A DNA stretch of 64,000 bases from Ustilago trichophora (Eukaryota > Basidiomycota > Ustilaginomycetes > Ustilaginales > Ustilaginaceae). The stretch spans positions 62,001 through 126,000 of the forward strand of contig OOIN01000022.1 of NCBI GenBank assembly GCA_900323505.1. The letters run 5' to 3'. Of this stretch, positions 10,346-21,218 are shown piece after piece (the first letter of the stretch is position 1; each line of letters opens with the position of its first letter). The notes beneath the pieces were generated by a model, which was given only the letters and a program-made list of their open reading frames with translations, did no database searches and was not told the DNA's origin. The position numbers and the translations under genes are program-made.

Positions 10346-12370
10346 TTATTTTTTGGAAAACTTTCTCAAAGGGTCAAATTTCTTGGTACCCTTTAGATGT
10401 ACGATGCCTTTTCTAGAAGAGGTTTTTCTACTGGTGATGTTGGAATGTTTATTCTTTGGTACGTAACCTTTGTAACTAGTGTTAGTAGAAGTAGTGTTGT
10501 TGTTGAATTTTGAGTTTGGATTGATGATTTTGGGGATCAAATAATGGGGGACATGTTTTAAATGTCCTTGTTGAGCTCTACTGTTAAGCAAAGCTTTATC
10601 GTGTTGTAGATAGTCAAGATCGTCTGGATGGTCTTCAAAGTGAGATTGAAGTTTGGTGCTGGTTAAAATTTCGGTTTTCAACTCTTTAATGCGTGCTTCT
10701 CGAATCAAGGCTTTGGTGATGGATTTAAGAGTGTCTCCAACACGGTAGCGGAATCCTTCAACCGAAGATGCGTCGTAGTTCCATTCTTGAAACGTGCCAC
10801 CAATGGCAGAGGTTGAACGAGAGATACGTTTAAATACTTTTTCATCCGCATAGGTCGACGGACACGTGAGGTATTTCGATCGACCAACTTCAGAGCTCGG
10901 AACGACAAAGGAAAGTGCCGTTCCCGATGCACCACCACGTGCAGTTCGACCAACTCGATGGATATAAGAATCGACCGTGGGAGGGAGGTCAAAGTTAATC
11001 ACGCAAGAAACGTTGAGGAAATCTACTCCTCGAGAGACGCCGTATTCTCCACCGGAAGAAGTTTTCGACTTGCGTTGATTCTGTTTGGATTTCTTGCTAG
11101 CCTTTTTACCGGTATCCTTGTCGAATTTGCGTTTCTTTGAGCTACCTTCCTCCTCAGCAGCTTCACCATCAACATCAGACGTCTCTTCCTCCTCAGCTGC
11201 CTCTTGATCATCATCCGACTCCTCATCGCTACCAGGGGCAAGCCCAGTAGGCTCATCAGTAGCCACGATATAATCGAATCGACCCTTGTTGAATTCCTCC
11301 ACAATGCTGTATCTGCTGTTGATCGGAAGTTCTGCATTGAGAACACATGCCCGCAATCCAAACTTTTCCAAAAACAACTTCAACCTATACCCTCTCTCCA
11401 GCTCGTTGACAAACAGGATCGCTTTACCCCTGATCAGTTTGAGCTTCAAGATGACGTAGACCAGTAGGAACTTGTCCTCCTCGCTGGTCTTTGTGTAGAA
11501 CTGGACCAGATTCGATGATGTAGATTCGTCCTCTTCGTTCAACTTGAGGATGACAGGATTTCGCAGCAGAAGACCTTTCAACTTGGTTACGTCCGAAGTC
11601 ATGGTCGCCGACATGAGAAAAGATTGGAAGTGACTGGGCAGATAGTTGCCTCCACCCAGGAGCAGTGATTTGACGTCGGAATCGTGGCCGTAGGAAAGAA
11701 TGAGATCCGCCTCGTCGATAGCCAAACTTTCCATGCCACTCTTGAGATCGAGCGACCCATTCTGCAGATAGCTGAGCGCCTTTGAAGGTGTAGCAATCAC
11801 GACATCGGGCTTTTCGCTGAGCAACAACCTCTGCACCTTCTCTCCAGCATCACGAGCAACATTTACGAGCCGAATGTCCTCCCGAACGTACTCGATGACC
11901 GCCGAGAGCTGTCTGAACACTTGCTCTGCCAACTCTCGTGTGGGTACAAGCACCAGTGCTCTTGTCAGCTGGTACGAAGGGTCGGATTTTGCAATGGAAG
12001 ATTTGGCATCGAGGACTTTCTGCAGGATAGGAAGGGCGTACGCGAGGGTTTTGCCTGATCCGGTTCGGGCCCGGGCAAGGATGTCTTTGCCTGCCAATGC
12101 GAGTGGAATCGATTTCTGCTGGATCGGGGTGGGAATGCCAAATCCGAGATCGGCGAGGGAGCGAAGAAGACGAGGGTCGAGAAGGTGGGAAAATATGTTG
12201 AATCCCAATCGTTCTGCGTCGGCTTGGCTCGGGAGATCGACAGCGTGCTGGGTTGCGAGGTCGGTGTTGGACGCAGAAGAGGTGGAAGCAGCGCCATTAG
12301 GAGTGGACGAGGCTTTAGCAGGGGGCAGAAGCGAGTCTGCCCTGACTTTGGAAGTTGATGCGTCGGTCAT
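10346..12370 (-). CDS. DBP9: DEAD-box RNA helicase Dbp9 (60S ribosome assembly)
   Basis: A 674-residue ATP-dependent RNA helicase of the Dbp9/DDX56 family, which acts in the nucleolus in maturation of 27S pre-rRNA and 60S subunits. Visible motifs in order: Q motif ([15 protein letters not shown]), motif I ARTGSGKT, Ia PTRELAEQ, Ib [22 protein letters not shown], then [35 protein letters not shown], and [12 protein letters not shown]. An acidic/Lys-rich insert (about residues 380-440) sits between the IVATDEP block and GVSRGVDF, a position typical of Dbp9. A basic C-terminal tail ends RKFSKK. It is convergent with RXT3 (259 bp) and divergent from the U2AF small subunit gene. Confidence 0.95.
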   Translation of the reverse strand: MTDASTSKVRADSLLPPAKASSTPNGAASTSSASNTDLATQHAVDLPSQADAERLGFNIFSHLLDPRLLRSLADLGFGIPTPIQQKSIPLALAGKDILARARTGSGKTLAYALPILQKVLDAKSSIAKSDPSYQLTRALVLVPTRELAEQVFRQLSAVIEYVREDIRLVNVARDAGEKVQRLLLSEKPDVVIATPSKALSYLQNGSLDLKSGMESLAIDEADLILSYGHDSDVKSLLLGGGNYLPSHFQSFLMSATMTSDVTKLKGLLLRNPVILKLNEEDESTSSNLVQFYTKTSEEDKFLLVYVILKLKLIRGKAILFVNELERGYRLKLFLEKFGLRACVLNAELPINSRYSIVEEFNKGRFDYIVATDEPTGLAPGSDEESDDDQEAAEEEETSDVDGEAAEEEGSSKKRKFDKDTGKKASKKSKQNQRKSKTSSGGEYGVSRGVDFLNVSCVINFDLPPTVDSYIHRVGRTARGGASGTALSFVVPSSEVGRSKYLTCPSTYADEKVFKRISRSTSAIGGTFQEWNYDASSVEGFRYRVGDTLKSITKALIREARIKELKTEILTSTKLQSHFEDHPDDLDYLQHDKALLNSRAQQGHLKHVPHYLIPKIINPNSKFNNNTTSTNTSYKGYVPKNKHSNITSRKTSSRKGIVHLKGTKKFDPLRKFSKK

Positions 12371-12909
12371 CTTTGCTCCCCGAACTCTAGGAAGTTTGTC
12401 CCTATGCTATGGTGTAGAAATGATGGTGATGATAATGAAGAAAAAGAATCAACATGAAACCGAGCTGAGGAGGTGGCACGGCGAAGTTGAAGGCGAAGGA
12501 CCCTTGGCCAACTTTTTTCTGGGCTGTCTGCGTGGAATCTCGAAAAATTTCCAAAAAGCCTGTGTGGCTCGGCATACGGAATTTGTCACTGAGTGGAGCG
12601 TGGAATTGATTGTCGGCCGAAAGATTTTCGATGTCGGAATTCGGGTCCACTCAGACCTTCGAAAGTGGCACTTTTCGACACGACATCCTTCTTCCCGCCT
12701 TTTGCTTTCCTTTTGTTCTACGTTGCTCAGCCACCACCACCATCACCTTCATCCTGCGCGCCTGACACTCAACCCCACTTCACTCGGTCTTTGCAATTTA
12801 TACACTGGTCACGCTTCGCTCACACCCGCAGACCGCCCGCCCAGCATCTTCCTCGATACCCCAAAAAGTCCCAACTCGCGAGCTTCCTGTCTACGAATCT
12901 GCCGCCACG
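12371..12909. promoter_or_regulatory. Divergent promoter DBP9 / U2AF small subunit
   Basis: A 539-bp non-coding interval between two divergent RNA-processing genes. It contains CCACCACCACCATCACC-type runs and C/T-rich leaders. No other gene is seen. Confidence 0.5.
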
Positions 12910-13749
12910 ATGGCCTCCTACCTAGCCTCGATCTACGGCACTGAGCAGGACAAAGTGAATTGTTCCTTCTACTACAAGATTGGTGCCTGCCGCCACGGCG
13001 ATCGTTGTTCCCGCAAGCACATTCGGCCACCCTACTCATGCACTCTCCTCCTCTCCAACGTCTACCGCAACCCACGCCATCATGAACCCGACTGCACCAT
13101 CACCGATTCGGAACTTCAACTTCAATTCGACGCTTTCTACGAAGACATGTTCTGCGAGCTGTCCAAATACGGCGAGCTCGTAGAGATGCACGTCTGCGAC
13201 AATGTCGGCGACCATCTCATTGGCAACGTCTACGCGAGATATCGCACCGAGGCAGATGCCCAATTCGCCGTCGACGCTTTGAACGATCGATGGTACGATG
13301 GGAAACCGCTGTTTGCAGAGTTGAGTCCCGTTACAGATTTTCAAGAGGCTTGTTGTAGACAGAACGAGACGGATGAATGTAACCGGGGTGGGTTCTGCAA
13401 CTTTATGCATTTGAGATATGCAAGTCGACCGATAAGGAAGGAGTTGAATCATCAGTTGGCGATCGAGTTGAGGAAGAGGAGGGAAGAGGGGAGATCGAAA
13501 GCGGAGGGTGTCAAGAAAAGGCTGGGTTGGAAGGAAAGGTTGGCGCTCGAACAAGGAGCGGCGGTGGCGGAGAATGGGGCCGGCGAAGATGCGGATGGGG
13601 CGAAAGAGGGCAAGAGAGATTGGAGGAGTGGTGGCTCGGGAGGTGATTGGAGAAGCCAGCCTCGTGCAGAGGCAGAAGATGAGGCGGCCACACAGGGAGA
13701 ACCAGCAGAAAATGCACCAAGGGAGAGTACTCAAGATGAAGCCGCATAA
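12910..13749 (+). CDS. U2AF1: U2AF small subunit (U2AF35-type splicing factor)
   Basis: A 279-residue nuclear splicing factor that recognises the 3' splice-site AG and partners with the large U2AF subunit. The N-terminus MASYLASIYGTEQDKVNCSF is nearly invariant in the family. CCCH zinc finger 1 is at about 16-37 (CSFYYKIGACRHGDRC with KH). A U2AF-homology RRM (about 42-145) has its Trp in NDRWYDGKPL. CCCH zinc finger 2 is at about 147-170 (CRQNETDECNRGGFCNFMH). The tail is Arg/Glu/Gly-rich rather than the RS domain of animals, as in Schizosaccharomyces Uaf2. Single exon. Confidence 0.96.
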   Translation: MASYLASIYGTEQDKVNCSFYYKIGACRHGDRCSRKHIRPPYSCTLLLSNVYRNPRHHEPDCTITDSELQLQFDAFYEDMFCELSKYGELVEMHVCDNVGDHLIGNVYARYRTEADAQFAVDALNDRWYDGKPLFAELSPVTDFQEACCRQNETDECNRGGFCNFMHLRYASRPIRKELNHQLAIELRKRREEGRSKAEGVKKRLGWKERLALEQGAAVAENGAGEDADGAKEGKRDWRSGGSGGDWRSQPRAEAEDEAATQGEPAENAPRESTQDEAA

Positions 13750-14109
13750 GCATTGATTCACACACATATCGCAGGTACGCAGCCAGAATAGCATTCTCAA
13801 TACCCATCCAACTTTACATTTCTCAGACTAAGCTTCTCAATCAAAAAACCTTAAAAAATTCTGGAGAAGCAGATATTGATCGTGACAGCAAGACGGATCC
13901 ATTTCCATAAGGTATACAGGTGGGTGGAAGCATGGGATCAGATGGGGAGAGGGACGTGCGGACATGCGGACATGCTTGCATTATGAAATGAAAAATCATT
14001 TCCATGACAGCGGCGAATTTATTTATTTTTTTATTTTTTTCAACAGCACCATGACGATCGTGATACGAAAAGGGAATCGAATCAAAGCTGAAACTCTAGA
14101 GAGAGCTGC
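13750..14109. other. Intergenic, convergent 3' ends
   Basis: A 360-bp gap between the U2AF small subunit gene and the broken transporter. It is AT-rich with a T-rich run (about 14019-14041). No gene seen. Confidence 0.4.
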
Positions 14110-14862
14110 TTAAGCCTTGAGCTCCTTCTCGTCAGCAGAGTCGCTGGGAGTGCTGGCCTCGCGAGTGTAGGTAGCCTCGGCCTTGACAGCCTCCATGTCC
14201 CTGGCGAGGTGAGCAGAGCCGGGGCGGGTCTTCCAGGCGGGGACACCAGACCGGAAAATCTCGTCGACCTCCTCGAGCGTCTTACCGGCAGTCTCGGGGA
14301 AGGCGAGGAAGACATGGATGGTCATGGCAACGGTAAAGCAGCCAAAGATGACGTAGCTCTTCCACTGAATGTTGTGGAACGCGGGGGGAACGAAGTAACT
14401 GAGGGCAAAGTTGAAAGCCCAGTTGCTGGCAGTCGAGACCGAGTTGCTCTTGCCTCGCAACCGGTTACCAAAGAGCTCGGGGACGTAGATCCAACTAACT
14501 GGTCCCCAGGTTGGCGCAAACGATGCGACGAACAGGTAGGAGCAAGCAATGATAGCCTTGGAAGCAGGGCCCTGGACCCTCCAGCGGACGACCGAGTTGC
14601 CAGAGTCACCCCAGTAGTGACCGTAGCTGGCCATGAGACCGGCAACGGCGAAGAGCCAAATGGTCATGAGAATGGAACCAACGAGCAGAGTAGGGCGACG
14701 ACCCCATCGATCGACGTAGAGAAGAGCAGGAACGGTCATGACGACATTGATAACGTACTGGATACCGTTCGAGATCAAAGCAATGTTGCCAGAGATACCA
14801 GCCATCTGGAAGACATATGTCAGGTACAGCATCATCACGTTCATTCCTGTCAATTGAGACCA
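14110..14862 (-). pseudogene. Hexose transporter, C-terminal half (broken gene)
   Basis: 250 residues of a 12-TM sugar porter of the MFS superfamily. It begins at the Trp of WSQLTGMNVMMLY (TM7 of the family) and carries the TM8-9 loop signature DRWGRRPTLL, the TM10 motif WGPVSWIYVPELFGNRLRG and the C-terminal FPETAGKTLEEVDEIF. The tail ends DEKELKA. Upstream of the Trp codon (14860-14862) the sequence changes abruptly to the tail of a retrotransposon. The matching N-terminal part lies 18.9 kb away on the same strand (33801-34253). This looks like the 3' half of one plasma-membrane monosaccharide transporter gene disrupted by insertions. Confidence 0.88.
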
Positions 14863-15662
14863 CGTACTGTACTGTACTGATATTGTTGCGGCTGTCCGTC
14901 CTATACACGAGCCGGGACGGCGAGCGGATCTTAGTTGGCATCGGAAACCTCGGCCACCGACGCCTACCGCCCCCCGTCCCAGTTCGCGGACGACAGCCCA
15001 GGCCGCTAGGACCGCTGTTGCAGTATGGACCTGGTTTGGGTTGAGCTCCAGAAAAGGTGTGCCTGCGAGGTCTTTCGCTCGCAGGGTTTTCGCTGGGCTC
15101 CCATAATGTAGTATGATCGTGTACGACATTCGCTTTTTGTGTCCCCTAAGGCCTCGCGGGTGTGCGAAGCACACCCTGCGAGGCCAGCAAACCCGTATTC
15201 AGAAGAGTTCTGGGTGCTCGGTCTTGTCGTTGGCAGACTCGTGGATGTCTTGCCGTGTGCCATTTTGCCCATGTTGCTCGACGTTCCCCCTCTTCTCCTT
15301 TCGGTGACCGCTGCACGGGTGTTGAGACGGTGCAGGATCGCCGTGTCGACCTAACGTACCGCGAACCTCCTTATTCGCGTCGTGGTCGTTCTGCCGCTGT
15401 TGGCACATCCACCGAATCCCTCGTCTCGTGTGTGGTGCACATCGACGATGCTGACGCCCTGCGCTCACCGGTCCTTCCTTTGGCGTTTCCCTACCTCCTC
15501 GCCCTCCGGCATCCCTCCTCCCCTCCCGTGCCTCGTTGTCAACGATGCAACTGCACGTGTTGGCCCATCCTCCTAGTGGTGCTTGGCACCACCTCCTGCA
15601 GGAGGGCACGCTCTGTGCCCTTCCTGTGGCGAAGCCGCCCCCCTAAGGGGGCGGTATGGGCC
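14863..15662 (-). other. LINE 3' UTR with stem-loops and pentanucleotide tail
   Basis: Four inverted repeats stand out. At 15629-15656 a CCGCCCCCCTAAGGGGGCGG stem lies directly beyond the ORF2 stop. At 15605-15622 GGGCAC pairs with GTGCCC, and 15590-15607 holds CCTCCTGCAGGAGG. At about 15150-15185 GCCTCGCGGGTGTGC pairs with GCACACCCTGCGAGGC around a short loop. The element ends with repeated GTACT units (14866-14879 on the plus strand) instead of poly(A). Such structures could be the RT recognition signal; that is inference. Confidence 0.6.
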
Positions 15663-18600
15663 TTAGCTGCCCTCTTCCCCGCTCTTGTCATCCCTCCTGG
15701 CATCGTCCAGCTGAGCCTCCATCTCTCTTTCCCACTCTTCTCTAGCCCGCTGACGTGCCACGCGGCGTTCGTCCTCACTACTCTCAATTTCCTCCAAGTC
15801 GTCACCACTGTCCAGGTCCGAACCAAACGCCAGCTCGCTCGCGGACGCAGAGTCGCTCTCGCTAACCTGCAGTTCCGCCGTCTCTTCCTCGCGTAACGGA
15901 CCCGTGAGGAATTCGCGCTGCTCCTGTCTCTGGACGCGCTCCAGCTCCAGCCTTTCCCTCGCTGCACGGATGTCGTTCGGATAACGCAGGCGGTATGCGT
16001 CCCCCACCAGCCTCTCCAGCGCTGCCAGATATCGACTCCGTTTCTCGTCTTCGCCCCGCCATTCCCCCCCGATGAGCAACTTGTCTAATTGTGCTCGCTG
16101 GTTGGGGGGAAAGAAGCTCTGCACCGCCTTGCGCTGGTCCTCCAGTAGCTTGCAATGGAGTAGCAGATGCTCCCTTGTTCGTTCCTCGTGACCGCAGTCA
16201 CACTCCGGGCATCTGCCATGTTCTCGCGACGACGGGATCCTGTTACATCGCCACAACAAAAGGTGCCGAGCCGTCGTTCTCCTCAATCCTGCATACGTCT
16301 TGGTCGGCTTCTCCCTGGGTGACCTGCTCACCACCCTATGGCCCAGTGCCAGCTCTTCGTGCATTTTTATTCTCCATTCCCGCACGCTGCCGTCGATGAC
16401 CTGATTCGCCTTGGCCTGGCTAAAGACCAGCTCCTCCGCTGCCACGCCCTCTGCCGCCTCGTTGGCCTCCCGATCCGCCCTCTCGTTGCCCTCGACCCCG
16501 CAGTGCGAAGGGACCCATCGCAGCGTGATGGCCACCCCTGGGTTATGGCTCTCTAGCAGGGTGATGAGTTCCCGGATTCGGATGCACCAGCTTTGTCCGG
16601 CGCTCCGGTCTCGTTTCCACCCTGCCTGTAACCGTTGCAGTGCTGCCTGCGAGTCGCTCAGCACCTCGATCCGTTTCCATTTCGTCCCCATCTGCCTGCC
16701 GCGTACCGTCTTAGTCACCACACCCTCCTCCACCGCAATCTGACCCATGCTGATCTCCAAACACGACTGCAACGCCAGTTGAATGGCGCACAATTCAGCA
16801 TCGAATATATCCGTCCTCTCTTCCGGCAGAGGCCTGCGATACGTCCATGTACCAATGGGATGGTTGCTGCTGCCAAAGGCCGCTGCTCCTACCCCTGCTT
16901 GTCCCTGGCGCACCGCCTTTCGTGAGCCGTCTGTGAACACGACCGTGGTCACCTTCGGCATCCGATGTTGCAATGCCTTCGCCGTCTGTCGCGCCTTCTC
17001 CGCGTCGACGATGACCACCTTGGGCCCTTTCCAGTGCCAAGGTGCCGTAATCGGCGGCGAGACCCTTTCCACTGGCGCCACTTGCCCCTGCAGCGCCCAC
17101 CGCCATGGTCCTACCCTCAGCTGTGCGCCTCGCCCCGCTCCTCCAATCCCTTTGCCTTGTCGATGCTGTGCCAAAAGCGGGACGCCAATATCTGTCTCGG
17201 ACAACAAGCTTGGTGTCGCTACCGGAAGCCTTCTGCCCTCCGCGTTCTCTACTTCCAGCCGCTGTCTCATCATCGCACCCATCGTTGTGCCCGCTCCCAG
17301 TTGCTTTGAGGTGTGGCGCAAAGCCAGTCGCATCCATCGTTGCTCGCTGGTAAGCCAGCCCAGCTCGTGAGACATAGCCTGTGCCCTGGGCATCTGAGCG
17401 GACGTAGATGCCGAGAACACCAACCGGAGCATGGCTTGATCTGCCTTGGTCAGCGCTGTCCTGGCTCGCCAGGTCAGCGGCATGAGCGCTGGGCATGCGT
17501 AATCCAGCGACGCCTGACACACCGCCTGGACGATACGTGCTTGTGTCGCCATGGTCAGCCCTCCAGCGGCGGCAATGCTACGACCAAGGGCCAACGTCAT
17601 GGCCTCGATGCTGCACGCTCTCCGCTCCACGTATTCCGTGGTGGACATTCGCGGTGAGATCGTGATCCCCAGGATCTTCACCGACGCTTCGGGCCGTTGT
17701 CGGGTGCCATCCATGAGTCGAAGGGTAGGTGGCTCGACGGATCTTCCTTGGACGGGTTGCGCCTGTGCAGGCAGCTCTCCTACGCCATCATTCATCCCCT
17801 GTTCTCCTTCCGGAGGCAATGTCATCCGCCAAAATACCTTGGAATCCGTGTCGTCCACCATAAAGCTAGGCTTGTCCAACGTGAGCGAGCGAAGCTCACA
17901 CCAGCCGTACAATTTATCCATCCATGCTTGTACTTGCAGCGCCGCTTCTTCCGCCGTAGATCCATGGGCCAGGACGAACAGATCATCCACGTAACCACCT
18001 TGCATCAGGATACGTTCCATGCCGTGCACCGTTGGGTCCTGAAAAAACGTATCCAAGTAGAGTGTCCATAAAATGGGCGACAGAGGAGATCCCTGTGGCA
18101 CGCCCCGGTGACCCAGGGCGTATCGCCTAGATGTAAAGTGCTCAAACCTGACTATGAAAGTGCGTTCCCTTAGCCAGATATGCAACCACCGGGCCAGCTC
18201 AGGTTGGCCTCTCGCCTCTACCTCCGAAAGGAGCTGCTCGTGATCGATGTTGTTGAAAGCTCCCCCAACGTCAATGCAGGCCAGCGCTGTGCACTGCTTC
18301 TTTCGCAGCGCATTCCTTCCCTTTTCTAGGATTGTGCCAATCGCATCCGTCGTCGAAACCCCTGGGACAGAGCCAAAGTGATGAGGCATCGACAAAAAAC
18401 CGGCTGCATGGGAAGACAGGTGGTGGATCCTCCGCGTCACGATCGCATCCACCACCTTGCTTGCCACGTTCAAGAGGGAAATCGGCCGGTACGACTTTGC
18501 GAGGGTGAGATCACGATGCGCCCCTGGCTTTGGTAGCACCGAGATAGAAGCTTGTCGCCAATCAGCAGGCATATCCCCTTGCTGAACAAACTGGTTGATC

Positions 18601-20423
18601 ACCCGAAGGAACCTTTGCCGGAAGGGTGAGCTCAGCTGGATTGCCTGTTTGAGCAGTTCAGGTGTGACTCCGTCCGGTCCACTGGCCTTGTCAGGTGCCA
18701 TGGTCTGTGTTGCCGCCATCAGTTCCTCCACAGTAACCGCTGGCATGTCCACCGCAGACACAGCACAGTCCTCCACCACATCTGGCTCCACATCCACGTC
18801 AATTGTTGGGAAGATAGTTTGCACCAGAAGCTCGACCTTGTCCTCTGGTGAAATTGCCGTTCGGCCATCGGTTCGTTGTAGAGGCGGACTAGCGGTCCGC
18901 TCCTTCTGTGGCTTGCCCCTGAGGATAGAGACCGCAGTCCAACCCCTTGCTCCGTCCAGATGTCCTATCCTTTCCATGACCACATCCGTCTTGGCCAGGT
19001 TCGTCACCCTACGTAGAGCTCGCATGCATTGTCGTACCTCAGGGTCCTTCCGTTGCGCCCTCCATAGCTCTTTCCGACTAGGTTCCCCCTTAGATCCCGA
19101 CACAAGCCATCTTTGGCGAGTAGCCTCGTCCGTCTCCCGCCGCTGTGCCTTGAGTGCCTGTGCCGCTGTTTCACACTCATCATTCCAGTAAGACCGTAGA
19201 GGCCGCTTGTGGTCTTTTCCCTTCTTCAGAAGGCAAGGACGGCTCTTATTGACCGACCTTCGCAGACACTCCACCATGCCGCGCCATTCCAGCGTATTTG
19301 TAGGTTGTCGATCTAGTTGAGCTAGTGCTTGGCCAAGATGGGTAGCGAAAGACGCCCAATTGACCTTCCGCAGGTTCCCGAACCCGTTGGGCGTAGTAAG
19401 AGGCACTTCCTCCTGTTCCCCAGGGTCGTGTATGTTTTCTTCCAAAAAGAATGTAATGGGTAGATGATCACGCTCCATGGTCAATCGCAAAGTCTGGATG
19501 TTGCTTGCAGTGGTGTCTGGCCCTACCACCGTAAGGTCGATGGTGGTTTGGCTGTTGTGCGTGATGTGCGTTATCATTCCTACCGGTGTGATGCAACGTC
19601 CACCAAGGTCGCCGATCAATTGCTGAACTTGTCCCCTACTGGGACCCCTAATCGGAGAGGGGGACGACGACCAGGGATGGTTGCGAACATTAAAGTCCCC
19701 TCCAACCACCCAACGATCACCAGGCTGGCAATCTATGCTGTGCATGAGGTGGACCAGGTCCCGTTTCAGCAGGTCAGTGCCATGTACTTCTGTCTCCCTG
19801 GGGGGAACATATACACTGATGAGGATTGTGCGACGGGTGCGTTGACCCTGCCGCTGGGATAAGATCAATGCCGCCAGCCGAGTGCTGGGTGATTGCGCTG
19901 TGTAGATCGTTGCTCCCGCTGGTGCACATATCGAGACAGCACAGTCGATGTGTACTGTTCCCCCGCGATCCCTTCGTGGCACAGACGTCACGGTCGTCCA
20001 GCCCTGGATGCGGTCCACCTCGGTGGCAGACACTTCCTGTAGAAGCAGAATATCCGCTGGGTGGCCGGTGGCCCGTTCCACGGCTCTTTTTGCCGCTTCC
20101 AGTCGATCGACATTGCGTTGGTAGTTAAATTGTAGGACACACAATCGCATGCTTTCCGATGACGCTTCTTGGTATGTTCCAGTGAGGTTGGTGGCATGTA
20201 GCCTTAGGCCCGGTGCAGGCGGTTCGTTTCCTTTTATTTGTGGAGCCAAAAGAGCAATTTCATGGTTATCGGTGAATTCACACTCCGCCGGTGTATTTTG
20301 AGTCGCTGTGAGCCTGGAGTTTCTCAGCGGTGCTGCCGTTACGGTTCGCGGTGTCGGCTCTATTGTTAGGGTTGCATTTCGCGACGATTCCCTCAGACAT
20401 ATTATGGCAGGCACACACTCCAT
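15663..20423 (-). CDS. LINE ORF2: endonuclease / reverse transcriptase / RNase H
   Basis: A 1586-residue polyprotein. An APE-like endonuclease lies at about 90-330 (LLLQEVSA, GGDFNVRNHPW, RDHLPITF). The reverse transcriptase spans about 600-870, with AKSYRPISLLN, the catalytic CIDVGGAFNNIDH, GVPQGSPLSPIL and YVDD at about 812. An RNase H domain lies at about 1155-1290 (TDGSRKAV with the first Asp, a Glu in DAELCAIQLAL, SDSQAAL, and WVPSHCGVEGNERAD). A Cys/His finger (CPECDCGHE...HLLLHC) lies at about 1400-1425, and the C-terminal tail is acidic. All catalytic residues looked for are present and there is no internal stop, so this copy may have been active recently. The N-terminal 85 residues have no recognisable fold and the true start may be internal. 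Confidence 0.93.
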   Translation of the reverse strand: MECVPAIICLRESSRNATLTIEPTPRTVTAAPLRNSRLTATQNTPAECEFTDNHEIALLAPQIKGNEPPAPGLRLHATNLTGTYQEASSESMRLCVLQFNYQRNVDRLEAAKRAVERATGHPADILLLQEVSATEVDRIQGWTTVTSVPRRDRGGTVHIDCAVSICAPAGATIYTAQSPSTRLAALILSQRQGQRTRRTILISVYVPPRETEVHGTDLLKRDLVHLMHSIDCQPGDRWVVGGDFNVRNHPWSSSPSPIRGPSRGQVQQLIGDLGGRCITPVGMITHITHNSQTTIDLTVVGPDTTASNIQTLRLTMERDHLPITFFLEENIHDPGEQEEVPLTTPNGFGNLRKVNWASFATHLGQALAQLDRQPTNTLEWRGMVECLRRSVNKSRPCLLKKGKDHKRPLRSYWNDECETAAQALKAQRRETDEATRQRWLVSGSKGEPSRKELWRAQRKDPEVRQCMRALRRVTNLAKTDVVMERIGHLDGARGWTAVSILRGKPQKERTASPPLQRTDGRTAISPEDKVELLVQTIFPTIDVDVEPDVVEDCAVSAVDMPAVTVEELMAATQTMAPDKASGPDGVTPELLKQAIQLSSPFRQRFLRVINQFVQQGDMPADWRQASISVLPKPGAHRDLTLAKSYRPISLLNVASKVVDAIVTRRIHHLSSHAAGFLSMPHHFGSVPGVSTTDAIGTILEKGRNALRKKQCTALACIDVGGAFNNIDHEQLLSEVEARGQPELARWLHIWLRERTFIVRFEHFTSRRYALGHRGVPQGSPLSPILWTLYLDTFFQDPTVHGMERILMQGGYVDDLFVLAHGSTAEEAALQVQAWMDKLYGWCELRSLTLDKPSFMVDDTDSKVFWRMTLPPEGEQGMNDGVGELPAQAQPVQGRSVEPPTLRLMDGTRQRPEASVKILGITISPRMSTTEYVERRACSIEAMTLALGRSIAAAGGLTMATQARIVQAVCQASLDYACPALMPLTWRARTALTKADQAMLRLVFSASTSAQMPRAQAMSHELGWLTSEQRWMRLALRHTSKQLGAGTTMGAMMRQRLEVENAEGRRLPVATPSLLSETDIGVPLLAQHRQGKGIGGAGRGAQLRVGPWRWALQGQVAPVERVSPPITAPWHWKGPKVVIVDAEKARQTAKALQHRMPKVTTVVFTDGSRKAVRQGQAGVGAAAFGSSNHPIGTWTYRRPLPEERTDIFDAELCAIQLALQSCLEISMGQIAVEEGVVTKTVRGRQMGTKWKRIEVLSDSQAALQRLQAGWKRDRSAGQSWCIRIRELITLLESHNPGVAITLRWVPSHCGVEGNERADREANEAAEGVAAEELVFSQAKANQVIDGSVREWRIKMHEELALGHRVVSRSPREKPTKTYAGLRRTTARHLLLWRCNRIPSSREHGRCPECDCGHEERTREHLLLHCKLLEDQRKAVQSFFPPNQRAQLDKLLIGGEWRGEDEKRSRYLAALERLVGDAYRLRYPNDIRAARERLELERVQRQEQREFLTGPLREEETAELQVSESDSASASELAFGSDLDSGDDLEEIESSEDERRVARQRAREEWEREMEAQLDDARRDDKSGEEGS

Positions 20424-21218
20424 ATACCCAACTGGAAGGATTCAAGCAAATGTGGCCTGTCTTCTCGGCGTTCGGGCTCTCGTTTCGGGTTTCGTGCGTT
20501 TGTGTCGCTCCCAAGCGGTTTGCACCGGAACAGCAGATATCGTCGTCTTCCCCTTGTGCAGCTTGGAGCTCCCATCCGTCCTCACCTACCCCAGCGGGGA
20601 CGTCCAGGATTTTACTAGCATCCATGGCCACGCCCCACACCACAGCTTAGTTTTGGCGATCATCTAAATGGGGATAATGTGCTTCTTACCCACGCACTGG
20701 AAGCGGCTATGCAGTCATAAAATGGACACAGCCGAGTGAAAAACGACAAAGGAATTGCAGCAATTTGTGGTAAAAAAGGGGGGAGATGATGTTGACGCAA
20801 AGTAATTGAATGTCTCTGGTCAGGGAGATGCAGACTGCACAGCTTTAAAAATACGAGGCTAACATAAATCAGTCCATTTTTCCAACTTTCCGGCACTCAG
20901 TAATTAAATATTTCACGCAATTTCAGAAAAAAAAAAAAAAAAAAAATTATGTTCAAAGATTGCAAGGTGGCCGTAAGCAAATTCACCGGAAACGGCAAAA
21001 ATTCCATCGAGAAAAGATTCGCCGGAACCGGCCAATGGGGTAGACCGGTCTGAGCCTTCCCAGTGGCTGTCGCACAGTTTCACCATCTCGTTGTCCGTTA
21101 TACGACCGACGTTTACCACAGACATCTTGTCAAACTGAGTCATCTGAGTGAGCCGCAACAATCATTTCTGAAGCATAGCGAAACCATCACCTTCGTGAAA
21201 ACAGAATGTCCCGCTCGT
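20424..21218 (-). other. Inter-ORF region of the LINE
   Basis: About 0.8 kb between the ORF1 extension stop and the ORF2 start. It contains a 20-nt A run on the plus strand (about 20926-20945; T on the element's sense strand). No convincing ORF. It could instead mark a boundary between two different elements. Confidence 0.4.
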
